Positions 37,904 through 48,871 of a stretch of 64,000 bases of DNA are shown piece after piece (position 1 is the stretch's first letter; every line of letters starts with the position of its first letter). The notes under the pieces are model-generated. The model saw only the letters and a program-made list of their open reading frames with translations, did not search any database and had not been told where the DNA came from. The stretch spans positions 9,546,501 to 9,610,500 of the forward strand of contig NW_025062476.1 of the NCBI RefSeq assembly GCF_000002995.4. The letters are read 5' to 3'. This DNA comes from Brugia malayi. Lineage: Eukaryota > Nematoda > Chromadorea > Rhabditida > Onchocercidae. Made by a program: the position numbers and the translations under genes.

Positions 37904-40767
37904 GTGAATAAATATCTTTTCTTGATTTTAATTATTATCTTTTTCATTAGTAAAATTGCAGGAGTGGATATTGAGGGCCCGATAGGATTGAATATAACAA
38001 CGTTATCATTATCTGGTGTTAATTTAACAGAATTAGCTGAGAAGTTACGGAACGATACTGAAGTCGATATGATACTTAATAGAACAATGTCCGAGAATGG
38101 GTATATTCATATTTATTCAAGATTTTACAATGATGTTTTTATCATACCTAAAATCTGTTTGGCTTTTATAATGTACTCAAGTAATTAGGAAAAAACTGGT
38201 ACTAGTTAAACAGCCAAACTTTAGATTTAGATTCTTATTGACTTTCGATGTTATCTTATCGGAATTATTAAATATTGCCATATTTTTGGTAGCTGACATC
38301 AGAGAGTGTTGTAAATACACCGTATTAGAATAATTAAAATTAAACCTTAATTGAAAAATATCCAACTTTCTTAAAAAGGCATAAATGACTGTTTTTGAAT
38401 CATCCGCCTTACAATTTTCAGAACTCTTGGTGGTTCATTCATTTTGCCAGTTCTTCAGAAGAACAAATATGATCCGTTTTCGGCACCTATTGTTTTTCAA
38501 GGTAGTGCGGTGGTTGTTCGTTTCGGAATTTATATTGAGTCGATGAGTAATTTTCAAACTTCTACTATGGTATCATTTAATTTGATTTTCTATACAAAAG
38601 ATAAAATATGTTTTATTGATAAACGCAACTTATTCTGATGAATCAATAAATGCTGCTCGAATGCAACTTCCAGTTTAAAATTTTGTAGGTTTTTTTGAGT
38701 TTCAATTTAAAAATTCATTACCTTTATAAAATAGACGCTTGCAGTCTACTTGCAGGATTATGATATGGATATCTTTTTGATGATGGCTTGGCGTGATGCA
38801 CGACTGGTAAATCCATATGAGAAAGCTATTCTTGTTAAAGAGGAAGAAATTTTGGAGAAAATTTGGCGACCTGATCCATTTTTTGCTAATGCTAAGGAAG
38901 CTTCTTTCCATGAAGTTACTTTTCTAAATTTTCTGATGCGAATTTATAACGACGGCTTAGTTCTCTATGAGACAAGGTTTGCCTTTTCGGATCTTCATTA
39001 CAATTTTACTTTATCATATCATACTTAGATTATATCACTGCTACCAATCAAAATACATATGTGACTAACTTATAAAAAGACTATTGGTTGAACAAAGAAG
39101 TCATTTCCTTCTTATTTTCAGAATTAAACTAAAGCCATCATGCAATCTTGTGCTCTGTAAATATCCGCACGATAGGCAAACTTGTGAATTGAAGATTAAA
39201 TCTTGTAAGTATGTTGAAACTATCTTTGTAAAAGGTAAATAAAAGTTTTTTAAAAGATCTTTTTTCCTTTAAAGTTCAAGCAAGAAAGCCAAGAGTTGAT
39301 TGGTAATATTGTGATAAAAATATTACAAGTATTCGCTTAAATATGGCATAATTTTAGTTGCATATCCTACAAAAACTGTACGATTTGAATGGTTTTCAAA
39401 TAAACGTGACGCAATTGACAAGAATCCAGACGTTACGCTGCCTGAGCTTTATATTCATCGTTACGAACCGACGTATTGCGAAAGGACCAGAAAATCAGGT
39501 ATTTGAAATAAACTATCTGAGCAAGTTTCGATGATTGCAAAATCTCTTTAAAAGGCTAAAATTTGAAGAATTCAAGATTTTTCATGCATTCTTCCAAACT
39601 TTAAGTCGCCAAGCAATGAATGAACTATTATGGTATTTAAAATACTAGCAACTGAAGGCAAAAATTTACCAAGTAATGCAGTATGCAACAAGTTTTTAAA
39701 TAAAATAACTCAGCTAACCTGACTACTTTTTTTAGCCTTATAAAGGTCACTGTTGTCCCTTCTTAATAATTACGTTTTATCTGTATAGTTTGTTCTTCAT
39801 TAGGAGTCTCTATTTCTTAATTTCCATTTCCACACAATTCGTCGTATTTTCAGGTCATTTTTCCTGTTTGAAGGCAATTTTTCGATTAAAACGCGATGTT
39901 GGTTTCCACATTGCTCAAACTTACATACCAACTTCACTGGCACTAATGTTTTCATGGGTACTTTTGCTATTGTTTGATGAAATATTTGGAATCACTGTCA
40001 GTTCATAAAACAGACTTTAAATCTGATAGGTTGGTGTATGGCTTCCCGAAGAATTTATGGAGGGACGTATTGGTGTGGCAATCACTGTACTCCTAACGTT
40101 ATCGACGGAATCAGCCGGTGCTCGTGAACATCTTCCGAGCGTTTCTTACATGAAGGTTGCTTTATTTGCTAAAAGTGGACTATACTTCATAAAAAAAAAT
40201 TAGAAATTCTCTCCTCCATGCAACAAAATGCTTTTTTCAGGCAATCGATTTATGGTTTGGCTTTATCACAGCTTTTGTGTTTATCACGCTTCTCCAAACA
40301 CTTATTGTTATTGCATTGGATAAACGAGCCAAGCAATTGGTCAGTTGCTAGATAGTTTGAGTTTTTCTTGCAATCATTACCAACCACAAATTACGTAAAT
40401 CACAATAAGACTATGTCTAGAGGAAATCAGCAGCGAAGAAGAAAAGTGAATTAACGGAACAATCGCGGGAGCTTATGTTGGCTAGAGCTGAACAGTACCA
40501 CAAACGTGGCAGGTCAGCGAACAATTATATAGTCAGTTTAGCTTTTCATTAGTCAATCGGAAAACAAACTTCCTTCCTGCTTTTCATAACTACATTCTTC
40601 AATACAGCCTAATTCAATTTTCGCATCAAAGTTTTGTTTCTAGGTATTTGGACAATTTTTGTCGTTTATTCTATCCACTAGGATTTTTGATATTTCTAAT
40701 TGCATATTACTTCGTGTTTACCGAAGGACGACAAAACGATTGCGTTGTAACTGGCCGACAAACTTGA
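37904..40767 (+). CDS. Cys-loop ligand-gated ion channel subunit (GABA-A/glycine-receptor-like)
   Basis: Ten in-phase exons (37904-38100, 38422-38569, 38756-38976, 39122-39204, 39358-39498, 39854-39957, 40030-40155, 40241-40339, 40421-40512, 40644-40767) give about 444 aa. There is a hydrophobic signal peptide (NKYLFLILIIIFFISKIAG) and an extracellular domain with WRDARL, WRPDPFFANAKEASFH and a 13-residue Cys loop (CNLVLCKYPHDRQTC). M1 is HIAQTYIPTSLALMFSWV, M2 is RIGVAITVLLTLSTESAGAR, M3 is LWFGFITAFVFITLLQTLIV, and M4 is PLGFLIFLIAYYFVF after a short basic loop. Cys-loop channels gate ions at synapses. The residues before M2 (MEGR) differ from the usual PAR of anion channels. The predicted first codon is GTG, directly after a TTTTAG acceptor. 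Ligand and selectivity cannot be read from sequence. Confidence 0.9.
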
Positions 40768-41131
40768 TAGCTTGTATTTCTAAAATATATTTAGATTTAA
40801 ATGTGATAAGAATGCAAGATTATACGGCACGCATGAATCTGTATTATGTGCCAAAAATAGAGTATTAACAAAACATTATCAGCTACTTCATTCTAATAAC
40901 ATAATGCACATTTCGTGGATGAGAATGAAAAAAAATTACAATTAAAATAAAAGAACAAAAATGCTTAAGGGAAACGTTCACAGTATCCATTCAAAAACTT
41001 CTCTTTTTCCTTCCAGTTACAGATTTTATTTTGAGCTCCTTTGCTTCTTACTGCATGACCAAAGTTTGCTACTTATATTTTAGGTAGTTCATGAAATAAA
41101 TGAACAAAAAATACTTTTTGGTGGTTAAAAG
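40768..41131. other. Convergent intergenic region
   Basis: 364 bp between the stop codons of the channel and Dishevelled. It contains AT-rich 3' UTR sequence, including an aataaaag near 40948 that could be a poly(A) signal for the channel. No gene seen. Confidence 0.5.
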
Positions 41132-44100
41132 TTATTTTTGTATCACCAAAAATTTGTTATCCTCAACTGTTTCAAACTCAGTTTCGCTGTCAGCATTCCT
41201 TTGTTCATGCAGCAGTGAATTTGGTGTATTTGGTGGTTGAGCAACCTGAAAATTGAGCAACTTGGTCAAATACAATTTCTTCAGATATTTCAGTGATCTA
41301 TTTGGGAAAAAAATAATGTTTGCTATAAAGAATTGAAATATAAGATTTAGCAATTCATTTTTCCTTTTTTGCTAATTCGGTAAAACTCTGTTTGATTATA
41401 TATCTACCTCACATCCATTAATTCGTTGTTCCATATCCAAACGATTGGGAAGTGTACGGTGTGACAGCTTTAGTGTTGGTGCCTCAGTAAGAAGTGTAGA
41501 ATCAATCATGTCTGGACCCATGACCGATGCATAGTCATTCTATAATTCGAATTTTTAAAAATGAAGAAAAACATGAGAAATGATCTGAAAACATTAGGAA
41601 TTAAAGCTCATCATAGCAAGAGTAGAGCCATGTTATATGAACAATATGACATCTATATGACCGTTGAGCTGCCGCAAAAACTTTTTCGCTGCTCGCTTGA
41701 TGTGATCGTTAAGTGAGGCCAAGACTGATCAAATATAGCTTTTCCACCAAGTGTATTTCGTGCACTAGTACGAGATAGATGTGCTGGTGCTGGTGAACCA
41801 ACATAGGTCACCTCGGTAGTAACTTCAGCACCGGCTTTACCCAACGAAGAATCCGATTTATTTTTGTTACGAACAGAAAGTATTGAATCTGAAAAGAAAG
41901 GAATTTCGCAAACAAGAAATTGGTTAATATAATTCTAAAAGAATCTAAAAGATGTAAAATAATGACTCTAAACAATGCACATCACGACTTGTTTTTATAC
42001 ATTTTCTTTCATAAATTTATTGTAGCAATAAAAAGTATCGAAAATATATTGTTTCAAGTTTTCCAGAATAAAATTACTAAAGTTTTTTAAAAACAACTAA
42101 CACAACCTTCAAAAATATAATAGCACTTCTCCGTAAATGTAAGTTTATTAACAACGTGTCTAATATGTCCCTCTGCTAAGAGCTTTGATGCATAGATACG
42201 CGCTGCTTTACGATCCGTAATACCGTGTACGTGTTCCATCAACCAATCAACAAGGTCACAGCCTTAAATCAGTGTTAGAACTATATGTTAGATGAGATAG
42301 CATTAAACATCTTCTACAGAAAATCATACCAATGAAAGACATCGGCACAGGAATTTTCAGCCATTTTCGATTCTTTATTTGCAGCCCTGAACTAGGTAAA
42401 GCCATATACTTTAGAATGATCACCGGATCCATATCAACATTTAGGTTATCCAATTGCTGTTCTGTAACTTGTACGCAGTAAAACAAGCAAAAAAATCGGC
42501 CAATGCCGCTGTCACATACGATACAAGACAATGCCCAGCATTTCGTAACCGATTGAGAATGGATTCTTGAAAAAAGCTTACAAAGTCAGTTTAATTTTCG
42601 TTTTCAATCTGTATGTTAACCAAATTACTAATATTTTCAAGAAAATTAAAAGCAAATTTAGCATAGCATGGGAATCGTTCTTTGTTTGTTTTCAAGCATA
42701 ATATCAAATATTTACAAACCATTTTCTTCATTTTCTCGTCGTCTTGCAATATCCTCAATATTCAATGAAGTATTTAAGTCGGGTGGATTCAATTGCTTCA
42801 ATTTCACACAATTCTGAATGCTTGGAATATGTCCGTTTCGTCGCTCTGCATAAGCACCTTCTAGATCAGTTTCAGCTTCCTCAGCGACAAGCGTAGCGTC
42901 ACCATCATTGACCGAAACCATCTCCTCAAGACCTTTCGGTGGTCGCACAATATTGTGTCTGAACATCCATTTCAGAATGACGATAAAGTTGAGTGCAACA
43001 TTTCATAAATTTCATTTGAAAAAATAAAAATGTGAGTCAACGATAAGCATTGAAATAATTTTGAGTATTAAGAAAAAAAAGATTTACTTAGTGCTCTCCA
43101 CCCAAAGTGATATATCTATGGGCATCGTTTCCGAAGCAATCCCTGAGAGTATATCTGCTCGCTTATCTGAATTATTGCACGTCCTTTTGGCAACATAAAG
43201 TGTGATTGGCCTGAAATAGTATAGCTAAATAAAGCACCAGTAAAATGACGCATTTCGAACACTGATATTCGATAAAAGATGTTGAAAGCAAATGAGGAAA
43301 GATAAAAGCTAAAACAGCTAACTTTCGACTAGCTGCTGCTTTACGCAATAAATCAACCGCTTCAACATCGCTTAAATTTTCGAATGAACTTCGATTCACT
43401 TGCACAATTTGATCACCAACTTCAATCCGACCATCCAAATCAACTATTCCACCTGTGACAGTAATGATTGAAGTTTTATGTAGGGAACATGAGTTTCAAT
43501 TTTCTTCAATATCCTAAAAAATAATTTAGAAAACGAATAAAATAATAATAATACTAACCACTGTGAACATCACTAACAAAAATGCCACCATCGTGACTTA
43601 GTACAGAAATTCCCAAGAAAACTCCATTTTTCATTGGTAGCGTTATAACATCGATTCGAGGAAGTGAAAGAGAAGTCATACTGAAGAATAACATTTATAC
43701 AACAAAGTAAATTAATGTGCCACCAAAATACAAAGCTATTGAGAACAATTAAGCAGATTATCGATTGAAAATCGGCCAGAGATTTTCCATTTTAGCTTCC
43801 AAAACCAATTTCATATATAACCTGCTTTCAGTTACTGACGAAATTGTGCTTGGTACATAAGCTTTTCGATATCTTTCTTTGCGGGGACGTCTTTGACGGC
43901 GAGGACACGGAAGTACCCCACTGGGACTAGCAAGCGGTGAAGCAGGAAAGACTGGTGCACAAGCACCAGGATGTTTGAAATATCTGTAACGAAAAAAATC
44001 AGACGACAGTAACTAAGCTGTTTGATGTTTTTAAAATAAGTCACAAAACTACCTTGAATTCACATCTTCTAGATGGTATGGATCTTCTGAATTTGATGCA

Positions 44101-45746
44101 TACAATTCTGCCAAACCTTCACCAGCTCTTTCTGAAATTATTGCTTATTTTCAAACCCAACAAACAAGCAAATAGGATCCCGAAAGTTCTTACGATTACT
44201 AATTATAAGAAAAAATCACGAATTTGAACTTCATAAAACATTATGACCTACAACACTCTACAAAAGTAAGAATTATCAAAAGTGAGAAAATCAGCGATTC
44301 ATATTCGCTAAATTATTAAAGTTTCAAATACTCTGATATTATTTCATATCCCGGACGGACATAATTTAAAAGATTGAAATGATTCATTTCATGCTCCACT
44401 GCATGTAGCACAAATTTCAAGACAATAGAAAAGAACTTTTGTAATACCAACGATTAAATTTACTTAAAGAAATATAATCTGCGTCAGCAAAACCAATCCT
44501 TCCTTGTCTTCTGTTTTTAAGTGGTTTCTCTTAGGTTAAGTTAATTCTCTTAAGTTAGTCACTACTGTAAGTACTCGAATTTTAGTGAAATGAAAAAAAG
44601 GTTTACCTACAGTTCATATCAGAAAATTCACTTACTACTAATCACTGTCGACAAACTGCTTGCCGTGATGCTGTTTTCATCACTTTTGTTCCGATGTATA
44701 CGCAACAAATCACGATTTTCACTAGCTAGATCATGCAAAGACCTTCGTTTTCTCAAATTGAAATCCTTAAAATTTAAAACAATTTGATTCAAGTAATAGC
44801 TTTCAAAATCAGCTCAATCGTAATTCCATATCTTTTTCCCGAAGTTTCTGAAACCTGACAAAAGCACATTATACCTTCAACTTAGCACCAGTGAGTTGTC
44901 CTTTGTTTGTTTTGTTAGATACTCTTGGTAATGTTCCTGAACAGTGAACGTTATCGGATGAGGAAAGAAGAACCAATTCGATGAGTCCATTTGCTGATTT
45001 AACCAATTTCGTCGAATCATCTCGGATTTCTACTTTTACTTCACTAAATAAATTATATATTTATCTCAAATATATCGAAAATATGGAGGGACAAAAATAC
45101 ATATTTAAATGGAAATTTCAGATATGTTTTATACAAACTTCAAAACTCTGCCTAAAATAAAGTGTTTTATACAACTGTATCAAAAATGATATTCGAAACA
45201 TTAACCATCCAACTGCTTCGTCCAGCTGTTTGCAAAAATACTTGTACCCTTTCTTGTTAAAAACTTTCTTAAAATCACCAAGCGTAATGGCATCATCTGC
45301 AACGGGCACTACAGATAAATATGGAGTACTGTCGTCCAAATAATAATACACCTAAAAGATGGATTATTAAACTCCATTTTTGAGGAATACATCTTGCCAT
45401 TCCGCGTGCAATAATTAAACAACCCTGCATAAAGCAACAAAAATGCCAAATGATGAATGAAAATAAAATAAAGAAAAAGTGCAGATGAGACAAAGTTTCA
45501 AATTTAGCTGAAATAATCGACAAATGTGAGTTAAACAAGTATTAAGACATGTAAACTTCTATATCAGGAAAATAAAGTTAAAATTAACAAATACGTAATA
45601 AAATTCTATCATGATGACAGCTCTTGATTTTATACATCCGGTTATTTTCCAAGTCGGTTTTAATTGCTAAATGATCAGTGCGCAGCTAATAGAAGTCATA
45701 AATGAATGCAAACCTTAGTGGATATAGCAGCAGCTTCCTCCCGCAT
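41132..45746 (-). CDS. dsh: Dishevelled (DIX-PDZ-DEP Wnt signalling adaptor)
   Basis: Fifteen exons join in phase (45746-45714, 45351-45206, 45043-44875, 44765-44636, 44131-44053, 43983-43822, 43680-43559, 43452-43323, 43210-43088, 42958-42720, 42461-42330, 42262-42107, 41888-41662, 41539-41408, 41245-41132), giving about 697 aa. DIX: residues about 12-95 ([37 protein letters not shown]). PDZ: about 243-345 ([32 protein letters not shown]). DEP: about 453-528 ([51 protein letters not shown]). A basic, proline-containing linker ([13 protein letters not shown]) precedes PDZ. In Wnt signalling the DIX domain polymerises, PDZ/DEP contact Frizzled, and the axin complex is blocked. Nematodes have several paralogues (dsh-1, dsh-2, mig-5) and I cannot choose among them. 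Confidence 0.95.
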
Positions 45747-47277
45747 CACTTCATTAATTCTGAAAAATAACGATTATTCCACAAAAATAAGCATGATAAA
45801 AACGGATAAACATTTCAAATTTCTTCCATAAAATCCTTGTGACTCTATGTACTTTCATGGCTTAAGTCTTATTAGGAAATTAAAGTCCAGCCAACTAAAA
45901 TTATCAGTACCCTCTTACATTCGTCCTTGAGAAAGGAAAAGAAAAAGAGAAAGGGGAAAGCACCTTCTTGTTCTTCAAATGCATAACATTAATTGTCCTT
46001 GACCTGAACCACAGTACGTCAAGCACAGTTTTTTTTCCTGTCACAGCAAAAACAGGCGCTGAAGCAAAGGATTTACACCTAAATGAAACTCATTTGACAA
46101 AGCTCATGACAGTCATTAATGTTACTGCATGAATAATCGATACATTTTTGCTGTTTAAAAAAAAAATGGAAAATCAACCGAATTCAAAATCACCAATGAG
46201 ATTCCAGCTTTAAATATTATCGGAATGACTGCGACTTTAGGATTAATTTAAATTTCGTAGAGAAGAAAAAAAAAGGCGCGTTGACACTCAAACTGTATTT
46301 GTTTCACTTACTATGTAAATAAGAATGTTGCATCATTCAGTCACTTCTGTTTCTGAAAAACAGAACTATGCAATGAGGTAGGGGAGAAACGATTTCTTGC
46401 ATAACCCTTATCATCACATAAATCATTCTCCGTCCGAAAAAGGGTAATCTTTTTTTTTTTTTGTTTTTTTTTTTTTTTTTTTTTGTAGGACATTTATCTT
46501 AATTTTAATTTATTAAAACACCTCCAAAACCAATGTTGTTGAGCAGTAGAATGCTTTCTCATCTTTCCCCACATTTATAAGCTTTCTGTTCTTCGATAGT
46601 TCCAAAAAGTGAGGAATGAGGGAATTACTACCAGGCTCTAAGTTCACTGGTAAGCAAAGGTAAAGAAATTCTCATATTTAATGAGGTAGAATAATCCAAC
46701 CCAACAAATGACCCCAATTCACTAACATCAAAATCTCGGTGTAATCAGACCACGAGATCATCTATCTAATGTGGCAGCGACTTGCAATCACTACGTCTCA
46801 TGTACTCATGATTTCACAAATTTCTGTTTTTGACAAAGCCTCTTGCCGATCAGTGATATTTTCCCGTTGACCTGCAGTTTTCCAGTGCTTTACGCGACAT
46901 CCGCGAGTTCTTCTATTGCTTTGGAATCAATCATACCAACGTTTTGAAAAGTTTTACAAGTGCATCTATCAATTTTTCAATTTAGTAAATTGCGTTCTAA
47001 TTTGCCAAATTGAAATATTATTTCATATAATTAATTCATATGGAAATAAAATTCACTAAATTTATGTAAAATATTCTCAAAGTTCTCTGTTACCATTGTC
47101 AACCACTTTCACTTATTTCTGCGTGAAATATTTCAGATATGAACTGTGTTTATTAATGGCTTTTCGTAATTTGAATGAGTTTTAATTTTAAATAAATGGT
47201 TTTTAAATAAATACATATAAATGGTTTTTAAATAAAATTTTTTTTTTTAAATAAATACAAAGAAAGAATAGTATGGA
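45747..47277. other. Intergenic with Dishevelled 5' leader and a poly-T tract
   Basis: This lies between the Dishevelled start and the stop of the Rho-like gene, both on the minus strand. An acceptor (tttcag) just upstream of the Dishevelled ATG, near 45762, may be the spliced-leader site. A 35-nt almost pure T tract (46450-46484, one G) is the only obvious structure. No coding exons recognised. Confidence 0.55.
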
Positions 47278-48871
47278 TCACATTAAGTTACAAGCTTTCT
47301 TATGCTTAAATTTCGGATTGTTTGAAGTACTTTTTATGCAATTATATAATGATTTCACACTGCGCTGAAACAAAATTCCACAATTTTCAGCTTTTCACAA
47401 CATCAACATATTTGACAGCAGTTGCTGAGGTAATGATGATTTAGAATAAATTATTGACACTTATGGCACCATGCTGGCTCGCATCATACCTTATCGAAGA
47501 TGGAGACATCCATTTGTGTAAGGTGACTGTTGCAAAAATTGAAATCATGTTGAAACATTATTTCATGCATGCCGCCACTACATGTACATACTTCAGAATT
47601 GTCCAATCCGCATAAGATGATTGGCTTTCCGGGAAACATATTCATAAATTCAGGAATCCACTGTAAAAGAAAAAAAAAAAACTAGCTTTTATGATTTTCT
47701 GACGTACTTTTGACTAAGTTATAACTTAAAATTTATAATTACATGCAACTGAAGTGAAGTTAGAACAAAAATTAAAGTAATAGTGAAAAATTATAAAAAT
47801 AATGATAGTCACGGTTGAGTTTGTAAGCAAAAATTTTATGAAATAAAAATCAAAAAAAATGTTTTTATTGAATTTGCAACAATTGTGATGATTTTAACTT
47901 CTTCGATGACACTCCGATAAGTTTGTCCAGTTGTTATCGAATAGCATGCTACACAGCAATCGATGCTTTCGGTGCACTGTTTGCAAAACATTTCAAAATT
48001 ATGCAAATCAACAAAAAGCCACATCTGCATCTCACGTCCATCTTGTGTTACTGTTGTACAACACTCGGCATCCTATACATCATTCCAATTCATTAATAAA
48101 TATTTTATGTAAAAAAGGGAGATAAGTTTTTCAGTGTAGAAATTTCATTTACATCTTTTCAATCATTTGGTCTACTCAATCGTCTCTTTGAAATCAAGAA
48201 TAGATGTTGTTCCTAAATATTAAATATTCTAGACTGGATCCCTTTTTTATGACATTAATATGAGAGACGACGAAGACATTGATTATGATTGAAATTTGAA
48301 GAAATACTTGCAGAGAATGGGATTTCTTTAAAGCAATTCAATTTTGCTAATTCACTTCTTAGCAAGCTAACACCACTGGAACAGTCACCAAGCATTACTA
48401 TTCGATGTGGAATTACTTGCATTTCTTCATCACCTCTTACTGTCAACGCCAGATATCGTCCTTTAGATCTGCCAAACAATAATGAAGACTCTGAAGTGTA
48501 AGAAGCGAATGAATTGAGTGAAAATCTTACTTACACTATAAATGGATTATGTAATTTAAAGAAGTAATAAAGATGCATGGATTGCAAAAGTTCAAAGTGG
48601 CACTAAAAATGTGCTATAAGAAAGTTGTTTCAATGACGAATTTTGTTATTAAATGATTTAAAATGCTTGAAATTTTATTAATTCTACTTACTAGTTCCTT
48701 TATAATTCTCACTCTCTGTATCTCTTATTATTGATCATTTAATTTCCAATCTTGACAGAAAAAGGCATTACCTAACTTACCTGACCATAGTGATGGTGTT
48801 GCGAATTGTGCAGTGGTAGATGACGAAGTGCCGCTCTGCCGAGAATCCGAAGTTCGTCCACATTTCTTCAT
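47278..48871 (-). CDS. Atypical Rho-family GTPase-like protein with degenerate nucleotide-binding motifs (possible pseudogene)
   Basis: Exon candidates on the minus strand are 48871-48781, 48490-48308, 48072-47899, 47660-47490, 47424-47402 and 47364-47278. After a Ser/Thr-rich N-terminus, IPHRIVMLGDCSSGVSLL aligns with the P-loop strand of Rho proteins. REMQMWLFVDLHNFEMF aligns with the switch II strand, CCVACYSITTGQTYRSVIEE-WIPEFM with the FENV..KW.PE helix, GKPIILCGLD with the NKxD strand, and AVKYVD with the VKY.ECSA strand. The end KFKHKKACNLM is a polybasic CaaX tail. The P-loop Lys is Val, DxxG is DLHN, and the (T/N)KxD and SA motifs are altered or absent, so GTP binding is doubtful. 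The joins 48308/48072 and 47490/47424 do not keep phase, so small exons are missing from my model or the gene is broken. Confidence 0.7.

Noticed and set aside
44590..44787. Plus-strand open frame of 65 codons
   Set aside because: Antisense to a Dishevelled linker exon ([19 protein letters not shown]) that joins in phase with its neighbours.
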